Below are positions 1 through 11,058 of a stretch of 64,000 nucleotides of DNA, piece after piece (position 1 is the first letter of the stretch; each line of letters starts with the position of its first letter). The notes under the pieces were generated by a model that saw only the letters and a program-made list of their open reading frames with translations, had not been told where the DNA came from and made no database searches. The DNA comes from Leishmania donovani (lineage: Eukaryota > Euglenozoa > Kinetoplastea > Trypanosomatida > Trypanosomatidae). A program made the translations under genes and the position numbers. The stretch covers positions 480,487 through 544,486 of the forward strand of contig NC_018247.1 in NCBI RefSeq assembly GCF_000227135.1. Direction: 5' to 3'.

Positions 1-3000
1 CTTGTCGCCACCCTCGGGCCAGACACAGCTGAAGCCGTCAACACTGGCGTTGGCATCGCACGCCTATCAGCTCTACTGCCATGCGTGGAAGCATGTCGTC
101 AAAACCGGCATCACACCCTTGGTCGTTGCGGCCAACGCCTTTTGTGGTCCCAAAGCAGTCACGGGGCAATCTCGGCTAAGCAACGGTGACGACAACAACG
201 GTGGCGCCGCTGCCACCAGCGACAAAGACACGAGCTGGACCGATGGCGTCGTCCCTCGCGTCTGTGCTGGGCTGCCTTTCTTCAAGGAGATGCGCGAGGA
301 GGCGCGGCGCACGGCACTGGGCTCTGCAAACAACGGTACCTACTACGAGGATGCTTTTGGCAACCGTCTGCGCAGCGCACGGCTTGCCAAGAAGGAGCAG
401 GAGCAGCGGGAGTTGCTGGTGGCGCGGCAGCGGCGGCGTGCAAAGAAGAAGGGCTACTTTCACCGCGACGACGACAACGACGGTCGCCTCGGCGGCAGGG
501 CAGCCGGCAACGGGGCCTCGGCCATGCTGGAAGCGATGCTGCGATCATCCGCGACGTGGGGCAGCGAAAGGCAAGGCGCCGGGTGCGGCAAGAAGCGTCA
601 GCGCGGCAGCGGCGACGACGCCAGTGAGGGCGAAGGCGTAGTGCAAGACACACAACCTCGCGGCAGCAGCCGATGTGCAGCCGCCCGCCGGGCCCTCCAA
701 CTCCGCTCACGCGCATCCTCATCGTACTCCTCATCCTCAAAGCCCAGCTCGCGCTGCAGCAGCAGCAGCAGCACTGCATCGATGGTATCAGCGGAAAACG
801 ACCAAGACGAGGCAGGGGCGAAGGACGAGCTGACAAACATCGCTGTCGTCTCTGGTCCGACAGGCTCTGGCAAAACCGCCGCCGTTTACGTGGCCGCGCA
901 GCTGCTCGGCTTTCACGTGGTGGAGATGAACGCGTCGGTGCGGCGCTGCTCAAAGACGGTGGAGCATCTGCTTGCGGAGCTCACGCGCAGCTACCGGCTT
1001 AGCAGCCTACGGCCCGGCACAACAGGAAGCTTTAATGCAGAGGAAGAGCTGGCGAAGTTGAAGCAGCAGCACGCCGTCATGGTGGAGCGGGCCAGGGCTG
1101 AGGCAGAGGCCGCCGAAAGGAAAGCGGAGCTCAAGAGGCGCGAGGCGCTGAAGGTAAACGGCATCTCAGCCCAGGCAGTCGCAAATTTTTTCGCCAAGGG
1201 CTGCGGCCGCGCCGCAGTATCGAGCAGCAAGACAGTCAAAGGTATCAAGGGAAAGGACGCAGCCAAGCAGGTCTCGGATGCGGATATGGTGACCGAGGCG
1301 CCTGCCCCAGCCGCCGCTGCGACCTCGTCGTCACCACCACCGGCCGCCACAGCCCCAGGGACTCCTGTCGACGCCGGCACCTTGCTTCTCTTCGAGGATG
1401 CCGATGTTCTCCTCGGCGATGAGTCTGCCAAGCCTTTTTACGCAGCCATCCGTGACCTCGCGCGCCGCAGCAAGGTGCCCATCGTTGTAACCGTCTCCTC
1501 CGACCCAGCGACTGCACAGCGCTACGACACCGAGCCCTTCCTCGCCCTCCTAGACGGGCAGCTGCAGCAGCGACACACAAGCTCGGCCTCGCCAACATCT
1601 GCCATACAGCCTACGTACTGGCAGCTGTGTGATGCAGCGGGGCTGAACTCGATAATGGCCACGATGGAGGCGGCACATCAAGCGCTGCAGGTGGAGGCGG
1701 ACCTAGGCAACCGCGGCGCTTCGACAGCAACAGCGACCACGATCACGGCCGCCGCACACGAGAGCAACAGAAGCCCTTCTGCGGTGGGCGACAGTGGCGG
1801 AAGCACGGGTATGGCGCCGGTGTGTGGCTCTCCTGCGGCCTCGTTCCTCCCACTCTTCTCCTCTTCCGGTGGAGGCGGCACGTCCGGTAGCGCAGCGCCG
1901 GCCGCATGCGCATGGACGAACGGGGCAAGCGCCGGTGTCTCCACTACCAGCGCTTCCGGTGGAGGCGGCGGGCCCGGCGGCACCAGCACCGCCACCCCAG
2001 CCGCTGCTGCCGCGGTGGCTGCACGCTACACGCGCATGCTGCTCAACGCCACACTCGTGTCGAGCTTCTTTGGCTCCCAGACGCCCTTCACTGTGGTCGA
2101 CCCGCTCCCGCCCTCTGCCTTGTACGCGCAACTCCTGGCGGTGGGGGCAGTGGAGCTGGACTTGTTGCGGTTGGACGAACCGGCCACGTCTCCCGGCGTC
2201 AGCGACAGTGCTGCGTCGCTGTCGTCGTCCTCGTCTCAGCAGGAGCTGGAGCGCATGGCGGCCCGACTCACCGTATGTGACACAGGCCTATTTCGTCGGC
2301 TTGCCGAGCACCTCCGCCATCACATCTTTGGTGCCTGGGACATCGCCGACGATGAAGCTGGCGCGCATGTGGCTCCCCCGCTCCTGCCGGGGCACAACTT
2401 GGTGAATGCTGTGCAGTGCGACGCGGCCCGCCGCACGACGACAGACGTGCGCTACTGGCTGAACAAGCTGCAGGTGCTGCTCCTCTCACTGCGAGAAGGC
2501 AGCAACACAGCGCGGATGCCCAAAGCGGCGGAGGCCGCGACGTCGTCGGAGTCGGTCACGCGAAAGCGGTCGCGAGAGAGGATGAAAGCGACGCCGTTCG
2601 AGACCACATCAGCCGCATACGGGGGCGATAATGCGATGTGCGATGCGAAGGTGATCGGCGCTCGGCGCGCCGAGCATCTTGTAGAAGCAGAGTTTCGGCG
2701 CCGCGTCAGCCTCGCCGCGAGTGAGTGGGACGCAGCCCTGGGTCGACATCTCTCCAATGTGGCTCACAATGAGCAGCACAGCACTCGCTACGAGCGCTGG
2801 TTCTTGGACGCCCACGTGTGCTACATCGCGGACATTGTAGAGGAGTTGGCCACGACCGATCATCCCACCGCGCGCGTGGACTACACAACGCCCTTGCAGG
2901 CGCCGGCGCGGTGCGGACGTTCGCCGTCGTCGTCGTCGTCGTCCGGAAAGAAGCTCACTCGCGCAAACAAGTCCGAGAGAAAGGCTGCTGCAGCTCCAGA

Positions 3001-3760
3001 GCCGACCTACCACCCACGCGAGGAGGCCAGCGCATGTGTAACTCGATGCACCAGTGGCAGCAGTGGTGATGGCGGTGGCGTAAACTCTGCGTGGCGGTCT
3101 TTCTTTGCAGCCTCTGGTGCGAGCGTGGCGTCCACACTATCGACGGCGTCGCCTGTCGTGCGTGGCGTCTCACCGGCAGATCGGCGCCAGCAAACGCTCT
3201 TAGGCTGCGGCGGCTCCAAGGCGGGCGGCGTGGTAGTCGGCGCGCCGCCGCCTCCGTCGTTGACCATACCCGTTCGGTGCGAGTGGCCGCCAAGCGCGCT
3301 TGAGCTGCGCAGGCAGGCATGCAGCCACGCACATCTGCGTCCGGTGGAGTTGTTGCTACCCTATGGCGCGGCAGAGGCTTACTACGGCACCGCAGCGGCA
3401 TCCGCATCGACGCTGGCGCCCTTCAGCATCCACGACATGGCGGAGCCGACCGCGGCACTGCTCGGTCGCGAAATCCCTCTTCGATTTCTGATGCGTCGCT
3501 CCGTGCGGGATTCCTCAACGGGTGATAATGGGAAGGCGGAAGGAGATGTGGGCCGCGAGTTCCCCGCCGGCGTGCGCACGACACAAGAGGAGCGTTTTCG
3601 CGTGTTCCGGAGGTGGTGGTGCCGCACCCGCAAGGCCGGCGCATTGCGTGACAGCGTCGCTGGACGCTCCGCGGAGACGCTGGAGGATATCGTCGGCTTT
3701 GGTTGCCTGCTCACCCCGCCAGCAGCCGAAACGCGCAATGCCACTAGCGGAAGCCCATGA
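1..3760 (+). CDS. ATAD5/Elg1-like AAA+ ATPase, 5' partial
   Basis: The frame is open from the first bases to a TGA, so the N-terminus lies outside the window; 1252 residues are visible. A Walker A motif GPTGSGKT sits near visible residue 285, followed by the context AAVYVAAQLLGF and then MNAS, which is the pattern of the ATAD5/Elg1/RFC1 large-subunit family. A Walker B-like LLLFEDADVLL is near residue 462 and is followed by VPIVVTVSSDP, resembling the sensor-1 region of ATAD5. In yeast and mammals this protein forms an RFC-like complex that unloads PCNA in the nucleus. About 170 residues, rich in Ala, Lys and Glu, separate Walker A and B, and long Ser/Gly/Ala/Thr low-complexity inserts follow; such inserts are common in Leishmania proteins. 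A KEMREEARR basic-acidic stretch precedes the ATPase. Alternatives are RFC1 or Rad17; no BRCT domain is visible, which argues against RFC1. Confidence 0.75.
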   Translation, partial: LSPPSGQTQLKPSTLALASHAYQLYCHAWKHVVKTGITPLVVAANAFCGPKAVTGQSRLSNGDDNNGGAAATSDKDTSWTDGVVPRVCAGLPFFKEMREEARRTALGSANNGTYYEDAFGNRLRSARLAKKEQEQRELLVARQRRRAKKKGYFHRDDDNDGRLGGRAAGNGASAMLEAMLRSSATWGSERQGAGCGKKRQRGSGDDASEGEGVVQDTQPRGSSRCAAARRALQLRSRASSSYSSSSKPSSRCSSSSSTASMVSAENDQDEAGAKDELTNIAVVSGPTGSGKTAAVYVAAQLLGFHVVEMNASVRRCSKTVEHLLAELTRSYRLSSLRPGTTGSFNAEEELAKLKQQHAVMVERARAEAEAAERKAELKRREALKVNGISAQAVANFFAKGCGRAAVSSSKTVKGIKGKDAAKQVSDADMVTEAPAPAAAATSSSPPPAATAPGTPVDAGTLLLFEDADVLLGDESAKPFYAAIRDLARRSKVPIVVTVSSDPATAQRYDTEPFLALLDGQLQQRHTSSASPTSAIQPTYWQLCDAAGLNSIMATMEAAHQALQVEADLGNRGASTATATTITAAAHESNRSPSAVGDSGGSTGMAPVCGSPAASFLPLFSSSGGGGTSGSAAPAACAWTNGASAGVSTTSASGGGGGPGGTSTATPAAAAAVAARYTRMLLNATLVSSFFGSQTPFTVVDPLPPSALYAQLLAVGAVELDLLRLDEPATSPGVSDSAASLSSSSSQQELERMAARLTVCDTGLFRRLAEHLRHHIFGAWDIADDEAGAHVAPPLLPGHNLVNAVQCDAARRTTTDVRYWLNKLQVLLLSLREGSNTARMPKAAEAATSSESVTRKRSRERMKATPFETTSAAYGGDNAMCDAKVIGARRAEHLVEAEFRRRVSLAASEWDAALGRHLSNVAHNEQHSTRYERWFLDAHVCYIADIVEELATTDHPTARVDYTTPLQAPARCGRSPSSSSSSGKKLTRANKSERKAAAAPEPTYHPREEASACVTRCTSGSSGDGGGVNSAWRSFFAASGASVASTLSTASPVVRGVSPADRRQQTLLGCGGSKAGGVVVGAPPPPSLTIPVRCEWPPSALELRRQACSHAHLRPVELLLPYGAAEAYYGTAAASASTLAPFSIHDMAEPTAALLGREIPLRFLMRRSVRDSSTGDNGKAEGDVGREFPAGVRTTQEERFRVFRRWWCRTRKAGALRDSVAGRSAETLEDIVGFGCLLTPPAAETRNATSGSP

Positions 3761-5205
3761 GCCCTGCTGCTTTGCAGCGACTCGCCTACTTCAATAGTCC
3801 ACGCACGCACGCACACGCACGCACACACGCACACACAGGCATGCACGCATAGACACAACATGCCCATGCGACTTCGTTTCTTTTACACCTGTGCTTACCC
3901 CCGTTGCCAATGCACCACAATGCGAAGTCGTCTGGCGTGTCTTCCTCCGGTACCGCGCATAGACGGAAAAACGGAACGGCCGACGAAATACATATAAATG
4001 CACGGAAGAAACAGCGATCACCACGAAAACGCCTTCCCGTCTCTCTTCCGCACATCGGATAGTCGGCTATCGTATGGGCCTCCCTGCGCTTGGAGTGCAC
4101 GTGGATGTGCGGCCCCTTCCTCCCCCTCCTTTCCCTTGCCCCCCCCCGCTGCTGCTACGTGCGGTATATGGGAGCGCGCAGAGGGACACGTGCAAAAGCG
4201 CGTGGCCTATGAAGTAGCCGTGAGGTGGGCGCTGACACGCGAGGTAGAGGGGGAAGCTCCGCCGGTGTTCCTCACTGCCGTCCTCGTCTGCCGCAGAAGC
4301 GCCAGCGTCTGTGCAGGTCACTGTCTCTCCACCTCCACCACCACCTTTACCATCTCATCCCCACCACCACTCTCATGGCACTTGCCGAATCGTTCGGGTT
4401 CAAAGTCGGCTCTTTCCCTTGGCCTCCTCCCACGTACGCCATCGACACGCCCCACAGCACTGCCGCGCTCATCATCACGCAGCACGGCAATCCTACTGCA
4501 GGCGCGCGCCTCATTAAAGCCCCTCCCCTCCTCCCTCGTTCTCTCGTCGCCCACATCTGCTTTGCGCACTCGTGCAATAAATACACATATATATGTATTT
4601 ACGTATTGAAAGAGAGAGAGGAAGAGGAAGGACAGAAAGGTAAGAGGGAGAAGGCGGGACGGTATTTCGCTGCCTCACTCACGGACGTGCTGCTCCACCG
4701 TCTGTCTCTCTGCCTGTGCGCGTGGGCGTGTGCGTGTGCATCTCGGGCGGGCACACACTCAAACGCGCGTGCGCATTCATTTACGCACGCAAAGCCTTGA
4801 CTGAACTCATCTCTCCTGCTCGCTGTCTGCCTGCCTGTCCCTCTCTCCTTCTCCCTGTAATACACACCACTGCCCGCTTGTGCACAGCCCATATTTCGTT
4901 GTGTCGTGGTTTGCCATTTCGACTGTGCGCTGCCAACTGTCTTGCTGTTGCTGTTACGGTTGCTGTTTCTTCTGCCTATCGATCGCCATCCCTCTCTCTG
5001 TGTCTGCGCGCACGCACGCGCGCCTATGCGTGCCTTTTTTTTCCCGGAGCACCACTCTGGCTGCTTCCCCTGCTGCAGCCTTCTGTTCTGCCCTCGATCC
5101 GCTTGACGGCTTTGCTTCCCGTTTTTGCCCCCCCCCTCTCTTTGTTTGATTTCGGGCAGGAGTGAGGCGTAGAGAGGGAGGTGGAAAGCGCTGCGTGCGG
5201 CTCTC
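3761..5205. other. Intergenic region, UTRs of the ATAD5-like and MORN genes
   Basis: No coding sequence is supported here. It starts with a CA/CGCA-rich run (about 3800-3845), continues with mixed sequence and ends in several hundred bases of pyrimidine-rich DNA with short homopolymers, the usual 3'UTR plus trans-splicing layout. Confidence 0.7.
5110..5159 (+). promoter_or_regulatory. Candidate polypyrimidine tract and spliced-leader acceptor AG
   Basis: A C/T-rich tract ends in GGGCAG about 46 bases before the ATG of the MORN gene. In trypanosomatids such a tract plus the next AG directs trans-splicing of the spliced leader. It is inferred from position only. Confidence 0.45.
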
Positions 5206-8200
5206 ATGGCGTCTGTGTCGACCTCGCTGCAGACATCCTTTGGGGATGCAGAAGAGAACGCCTGCTTAGAAGTACGCGGGCCGTTGTTTACTGGCGTTGC
5301 CGACCGCGCCCCACCGCCTCGAGTGGAATGTGTCACCTACGCAAAGCTACCCTGCAAGTGCGCGCCCGGGCCTCCCATCGTTGTTGTCTCATCATCGCCA
5401 CGGCCGCGCTCGGCATCGCCAGCGACACCGGCTGCGGGAAATCACTTGCTGACAGCTCCCCTGCCACTTCAAGCCTCCGCCCCGCCACCATCCTCGTCAA
5501 CAGAAGAAGTAGCGACGTCATCGGCACCGCTTAAACCACCGGCTCCTAAAAGCACCGCCTCTGTGAATGAGAAGGGCGACTCGCCCTTTCTGGCAGCGCA
5601 GCAGTTCCTGTTCTCCTCCGGGGCGTCGCTGCTCCACTACGCAAGCCCGTCCTTTTACCTCTCTCTGCGCAGCGGTGTAGACGCAAACGGAGGCGGCAGT
5701 GGCACCAGCACCAGCTGTGTCGAGGTGCTAAGTGAGGAAGGCCAGCGCAACTTGTTGACGTCGTCCACGGTAGCAGCGGCACTCAAGGAACGGTATGACG
5801 GAGTCGGTGCTACAGCCGTGTCGGGCAGCAGCACCGGTGCCAGCGGCGGTAGCGTAGACTGGAAAAAGATTGACTGGGTGCGCCAGCAGTGCCGCTACAC
5901 GGGCGAGGCACTGTTGAAGTCTTCCGTAAGAACGGCTCACGATGGCGAGGAGGCGACGCGGCGGGAGAGTGCATCGCACGCAACTGATGCGGCAGCCGTC
6001 GCCTCACCGCCTCTGCCCTCTGCCTCCTCATCCTCCACCCCTGGCAGCACTGAGGTGGGGGAAAAGTCGGTGGGTGCCCGCCTTATGCAATCTCTGCTGT
6101 ACCCTTTCACGCAGCCATCCGCTCCACCAACGCCTGCGGTCGCAGCGCCGGCGGCTGCTGTGGACAACGCTGTCACTGGCACGGTGGTGCCGCACGGGGT
6201 CGGCGTCATGACGTACTTGCTCTACTGCAAGCCCAAGACCGCTGGCTATGGCTACCCCTCTGGTGGCTCCAGGAGCCAAACCGCAGGCGCGGGTGCTTCG
6301 TCTTCGCCCCTCCTTCCTATGCCCCCATTTCTTCCGCCGGACCTTATACCGACTGCCTACTGCCCCCCACTCACCGACATTGAGATCACGACCGCTGAGG
6401 ACGGCCTCGCTTCCTCAGGAACCTTGGCAGCATCCCCTGTGCCTCCGGTACCGCACCTCTTGCTGCTGTCGCTGATTGTGTACGAGGGCGCCTTCGTGCG
6501 TGGACGACGGCATGGGCGAGGTCGTCTGACGGCGTACGGGCGAATGGTGCTGGAGTGCACCTGGTCAGAGGATGTGCCATGTCTGGCAGTGCCATGGCCC
6601 ATATCCTCAGCAGCAACGTCAGCGGCGTCTCCGGCGCCGACGCTCTGGAACGTGAGCGCGCACGTGTGGGCACCCGCGGCCGCAAAGCCGACGCTGTCGC
6701 TCCCACACGTCAGCCAAAATGCACCACGAGCTTGCATCACGAACACGGATGGCACCAAAGCGGCCGAAGCACGTCGCTCTCCCTCCTGCGCACCCTCAGG
6801 GACGTGGTCGGTGAGAGCGACGGAGGCGTACATGGGCTCCTTGATGCTGGCAACGGTAGCGAGCAAGAAGCTGCTCGCCAAGATGGAGGCATGCATGGGA
6901 AGTGCTGGGGCTTCCCTGGTGGCGAAGGCGGTAACCGACCTGCACGGCGCGCGTTACGTCGCTCTTCCTGTTCCCCACCCCTGGCCCTCGTCGGACGGCG
7001 TGGATCTCTGCGACGCCTTCTGTGGATTGGGCTGGGCGAATCACGTGGTGCTCCTCCCAGATGGTTTCGGCGAAGCACACTTTAGGGCAGACAGCGGCCT
7101 GGCGCGCTCTGCCGCGCCGCCTGCATCGTGTACACTGACCGTATCTGCTCTTGGTGGTCTCTTTCATCCGCCACTCTGGGTGCCAGAGACCTCTTCTGCT
7201 GCCCTGTTCATGCACACCTCCCTCCCATTACCGTCTTCTTGTTGGCAGTACTGCGGTCAATGGTCAGCTGGCCTCCCGCATGGCTTCGGGGCAGCAGCCG
7301 AGCGGCTTACCGACCCCACTGCCGCCTCCCTTGCCTCGTCTGCCTCCACTGCTGGTGCAGGGCCACCGCAGTACCCGTGGCGCTCGCTCTTCCTTGGGCA
7401 GTACGTGAACGGGAAGCGACATGGGCCGGGGACCTATCACGGCGCGCAGGGCAGTGAGGCCACAGAGGTGGTCCTGTGTGGTACGTGGCCGCGCCACGGG
7501 CGGAGCGGCACCGCTGCTGCTGCTGCTGCTCGCGCAGATGAAGAACAGACAGCGGCGAGCGTCGTGCTTTTGCCCGCCTCCTTCGGCAGCGGTGTTACCC
7601 GTGCCGCCGGCTTTGGAGCCGCAGCTGCCGCCTCTTCCCCACATTCGCCGCCGCTCTCGTCATCGTTCTTTTCTGTGCAGTGCGTTTGCTGGAGCGACAG
7701 CGGCGCCGACGAAGGCAGAAAGCCTGAATGCGGCAGCGGCAGCTGTGGAGGGGGGTTCTTCCCGGTCGCGAAACTGCGGCAATCTGCTGCAGCGTTGAGC
7801 GGCATGTGGGAGCCGCTGTTCCGCGCCGTGGACGACGCGGTGGCTGGGCAGAGCCCTACACTGTTGATCGGCGACGAAGATCCCAGTGATGGAACCAGAG
7901 GTGGGTGTGGAGGCGACGAAGCTGCCGTATCCGATGCCTCTCCATCGCGCAAGGCACTGCTGTGGCGGCGAGCATGTCGAGTAGTCGACAGCTTCGTTGT
8001 CTCCCCCGAGTGTGTCGCGGTGCTGAGCACCTTTCATGCTTGCTTTGCCTTCATGTACGGGGAAGACGTGGCCGCCGTGGCGGCAGAGGAAGGAGCAACA
8101 GCAACAACGGCTTCCGCGACTGTCACAACGCCTTCAGGGTCCGAAGAAGCGGCGCTGAGGCTTCTGCAGCGCCTCGAGAGTGCTGCGACTGTCGCATCGT

Positions 8201-11058
8201 CGTCGTCTGCGGCGACACTCATGGGTTACCCGTGGTGCCCAGCGCACTCCTGGTGTGCAATGGGGCTTCTAGGCAGCCCATCTGTCTCGATGCGGGGGAC
8301 ACAGGGTGGCCCCGGATTTGCGGCCTGCCTCCACTCGGGACTGTCAGACGGCGCCACACATTATCAGCCTCCACCCACCGCCTCGCGCCTTGGCACACGC
8401 CAGCCCAGCGGCTACACCAGAACAGCCTGCTCGGAAAGAAGCGCAAATGGCGCTCTGCTGCGACCCCCGCTCAGCGCCGCGGCCGCCGCTCTCGAGCCGT
8501 TTGCTGCGGCCCACACCTTCACCCACGCCATGCACGCGGCCGCCGCCTTCGTCTCCTCCCTCCGTCTCCGACTTCTCTCCTGCTTCGCCGCCTACCCAGA
8601 CCTCTGTGAGGTGGTCATGGGGGACAAGGAATGCGAGGACAAGATTGTGCAATACTGCTGGCACATCGTCTTTGGCTACGTGGGGTCAGTGCTGGTGAGG
8701 AGGGCGACCGCCGTTGCGGTAGCTGATGTGCGTCTCGTGTGGGAGCTGCTCGGACTCAAGAGCCAGAGGGGCGGGAAGGAAACGCTGACAGACTACTTCG
8801 TGGCCCTGCGTCGGTGTCGCACTCTGACGAGAGAGGACATAGCCACTGTGGCGTGTGCCGACGTTTTGGAAGCGTGTGAGGCAGGCGGGCATTCTCCGCT
8901 AAACGAGTGCGCCAGGCGTCTCGGAAAGTTGCTGGAGCTGCACGCGACAGCTGCTTCGTCGTCCCCCGTGCATGGCACGCCAGTCGACCGTATCTCCAGC
9001 GAGCTGCAAGAAATGACGACTTTCCTCTCACAACTGCATGCCTTGTTAGGCACCGCGGGAAAAAGCAGCGGTCGCGTGAAGAGCTCCGCGGATCATTTGT
9101 CCGGGTCCGAGGGAGAAGACGTGACGATGGCGGCGACGTTCACGTTGGCGCAGCGGGAAGCGCTGCTTCGCTGGGTTCTCTTTTCGGCGACCGCGGGCCA
9201 CACGGCGGTTGCCTCTTTTCCATCACGCAGCGTGGTAGGGCGGCACCCGTTCGCGTTCCTTTTGGTTGCTCATTTCCTGCTCAGTGGCCGAGTCATCCCT
9301 GCGTACCCTGTGCTGGTCGGTGATAGCAGCGGATGCCCCTCGCGGCACGGTCTTCTGCGGCTTCTCACAGACATGGGGAGAGCCACGAGAGAGCTGATGC
9401 ACACGTACCCCTCCGTCCGTTGGCGGGCTCTCCTCCCCTCGCCGGCTGCGCCAATGCATGTATGGACGATGTCTGCGGTGTGCCCGCTGGACACGTTAGC
9501 GCTGAAACTGGAGTACGTGCTCAGTCATTGTGCGGCTCTGCACCTCTGCGCGTCCTGCCGTGTTCATCTGATCAGTAGTGGTGCCGACGGTGCGTCACCA
9601 CCCTTGCTGCAGGGTGACGGTGAAGGCGGTTCGGGCGACACGGACGAATGCAGCGGCGGTGCGCCGAAGGACAGCGCCATCCACCTCAGCGTGCACAGTC
9701 TGTCTCGCGAGGCACAGCAGTGGTGCCGGTGCGAGCTTACGGACCGTCTCACTGCGCCGCTCCTGGAGGCGCGCCTTCAGCATTACTGGGATCGTCTCAC
9801 GCGGAGCTCCGCGCAGCACAGTAGTCCCAATCACCACCCCGCACGAGTTGATGGGACTGAGGATCATCGCCGCAACGACGCGATCCCGCCGTCCCCGTTG
9901 ATGCGGTGGTTGCTGCTTTGTCTGCAGGGCGTGTTGAGTGGTCCACTCCAGCCTCAGCCGGTGGTGAGACCGTCTAGCGGCACTGCCCCGGCGGACTCGG
10001 CCTCCATGCGGCGTCGCACCAATCAGGCCTCTTCACAGTCGCCTAGGCAGTCCTGCTCGGCCGCGCTTCCGACTCGCTACACCTGGAAGAAGTTTATCAG
10101 CGCCGTCTTCTTCAGCCCTGCAGAACGAGAGGAGTGGATCTCAGCCCACAGCCCCACCACCACCGCAGTCGCCTGTGCTCTGTCCTTGATGGACAGCTGC
10201 TACGTGGCCGCTCTCGCCTATACGCTCCGCGAGCTTGCCGGCATAGAGCTGGACCTCAGAGTGCGCTTTGTGTTCGAAGACGATGACGAGGACGAGGAGA
10301 GGAGCGCCGATGCCGACAGGCAGGCGGCCAGCGAGGCAGGCGGGGCGGGCGAGCGTCGTGGTGCGACGGCTTCGGCGGCGTCGTCAGTGCAAATGGAAAG
10401 CATCAAGCAGTCGCGGTGTGCGCGGAAGAACATCTTCCTGAGCTCTTCCTCATCCTCATCCTCCATACCTCTGTCGCCGCGGGCAGCGTCTCCGTTGCCG
10501 GGACGAAACCTCTCCCCAGACAGTCGCGTGCAGCGCGCGGCCACGCACGCACATACCGGCGGCAGCAGCAGCAGAAGTGGGAACGGTAGCAGCCACGGTT
10601 GCTCGCCAGGCGATGGGGCTACCGCAGCCTCAACGCAGTCGTCGACCCCGACGCGTCAGCGCCTTCCCGCCTTGCAGCAGGTGTCGAGGCTTGCATGTAC
10701 GGAGGAGCCACCGTGTGATGAACCACCCCGAGCGAATGGGCGCCTGCGGAGTCAGTCGGCGGCCGTCGCCGGCTCTGTGGCGTCTCCCCTGATGGGTGGT
10801 CCTGTGGGAAAGGAGTGGGAGTTGACGCTAGTGCTCCGACACGGTAATGACGGCGGCGAGCAAGAGACGGCAGCGTCGCCCAACCACCTCTTCTCAACAC
10901 TCACTTGGGAGGTGATGGAGCAGGTGTGCTCGACCGTGCTCCATCAGCTGCAAGCCACGGCCCAGCCCGGCGATGCGGCGGAGAGCAAGAAGCTGACGAA
11001 GGCAAAGGCAGAGAAATCCAGACGGCGATCATCAAAGAGAGAGGCAATATCCATGTAA
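5206..11058 (+). CDS. Very large MORN-repeat protein, function unknown
   Basis: This ATG-initiated frame encodes 1950 residues. At least three MORN motifs are visible: YEGAFVRGRRHGRGRL near residue 425, YCGQWSAGLPHGFG near 681 and FLGQYVNGKRHGPGTY near 728. MORN repeats usually mediate membrane or cytoskeleton association and protein contacts. The three are spread over about 320 residues, separated by Ala/Ser/Pro-rich inserts rather than in a tandem block. The C-terminal half contains better-ordered stretches, for example about residues 1120-1250 and 1310-1480, that I cannot assign. An acidic run (about 1692-1700) and a Ser run (about 1746-1754) fall in a disordered tail, and the extreme C-terminus is Lys/Arg-rich. 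Alsin-like proteins also combine MORN repeats with a C-terminal exchange-factor domain, but I cannot identify a VPS9 domain here, so that is not claimed. Confidence 0.8.
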   Translation: MASVSTSLQTSFGDAEENACLEVRGPLFTGVADRAPPPRVECVTYAKLPCKCAPGPPIVVVSSSPRPRSASPATPAAGNHLLTAPLPLQASAPPPSSSTEEVATSSAPLKPPAPKSTASVNEKGDSPFLAAQQFLFSSGASLLHYASPSFYLSLRSGVDANGGGSGTSTSCVEVLSEEGQRNLLTSSTVAAALKERYDGVGATAVSGSSTGASGGSVDWKKIDWVRQQCRYTGEALLKSSVRTAHDGEEATRRESASHATDAAAVASPPLPSASSSSTPGSTEVGEKSVGARLMQSLLYPFTQPSAPPTPAVAAPAAAVDNAVTGTVVPHGVGVMTYLLYCKPKTAGYGYPSGGSRSQTAGAGASSSPLLPMPPFLPPDLIPTAYCPPLTDIEITTAEDGLASSGTLAASPVPPVPHLLLLSLIVYEGAFVRGRRHGRGRLTAYGRMVLECTWSEDVPCLAVPWPISSAATSAASPAPTLWNVSAHVWAPAAAKPTLSLPHVSQNAPRACITNTDGTKAAEARRSPSCAPSGTWSVRATEAYMGSLMLATVASKKLLAKMEACMGSAGASLVAKAVTDLHGARYVALPVPHPWPSSDGVDLCDAFCGLGWANHVVLLPDGFGEAHFRADSGLARSAAPPASCTLTVSALGGLFHPPLWVPETSSAALFMHTSLPLPSSCWQYCGQWSAGLPHGFGAAAERLTDPTAASLASSASTAGAGPPQYPWRSLFLGQYVNGKRHGPGTYHGAQGSEATEVVLCGTWPRHGRSGTAAAAAARADEEQTAASVVLLPASFGSGVTRAAGFGAAAAASSPHSPPLSSSFFSVQCVCWSDSGADEGRKPECGSGSCGGGFFPVAKLRQSAAALSGMWEPLFRAVDDAVAGQSPTLLIGDEDPSDGTRGGCGGDEAAVSDASPSRKALLWRRACRVVDSFVVSPECVAVLSTFHACFAFMYGEDVAAVAAEEGATATTASATVTTPSGSEEAALRLLQRLESAATVASSSSAATLMGYPWCPAHSWCAMGLLGSPSVSMRGTQGGPGFAACLHSGLSDGATHYQPPPTASRLGTRQPSGYTRTACSERSANGALLRPPLSAAAAALEPFAAAHTFTHAMHAAAAFVSSLRLRLLSCFAAYPDLCEVVMGDKECEDKIVQYCWHIVFGYVGSVLVRRATAVAVADVRLVWELLGLKSQRGGKETLTDYFVALRRCRTLTREDIATVACADVLEACEAGGHSPLNECARRLGKLLELHATAASSSPVHGTPVDRISSELQEMTTFLSQLHALLGTAGKSSGRVKSSADHLSGSEGEDVTMAATFTLAQREALLRWVLFSATAGHTAVASFPSRSVVGRHPFAFLLVAHFLLSGRVIPAYPVLVGDSSGCPSRHGLLRLLTDMGRATRELMHTYPSVRWRALLPSPAAPMHVWTMSAVCPLDTLALKLEYVLSHCAALHLCASCRVHLISSGADGASPPLLQGDGEGGSGDTDECSGGAPKDSAIHLSVHSLSREAQQWCRCELTDRLTAPLLEARLQHYWDRLTRSSAQHSSPNHHPARVDGTEDHRRNDAIPPSPLMRWLLLCLQGVLSGPLQPQPVVRPSSGTAPADSASMRRRTNQASSQSPRQSCSAALPTRYTWKKFISAVFFSPAEREEWISAHSPTTTAVACALSLMDSCYVAALAYTLRELAGIELDLRVRFVFEDDDEDEERSADADRQAASEAGGAGERRGATASAASSVQMESIKQSRCARKNIFLSSSSSSSSIPLSPRAASPLPGRNLSPDSRVQRAATHAHTGGSSSRSGNGSSHGCSPGDGATAASTQSSTPTRQRLPALQQVSRLACTEEPPCDEPPRANGRLRSQSAAVAGSVASPLMGGPVGKEWELTLVLRHGNDGGEQETAASPNHLFSTLTWEVMEQVCSTVLHQLQATAQPGDAAESKKLTKAKAEKSRRRSSKREAISM

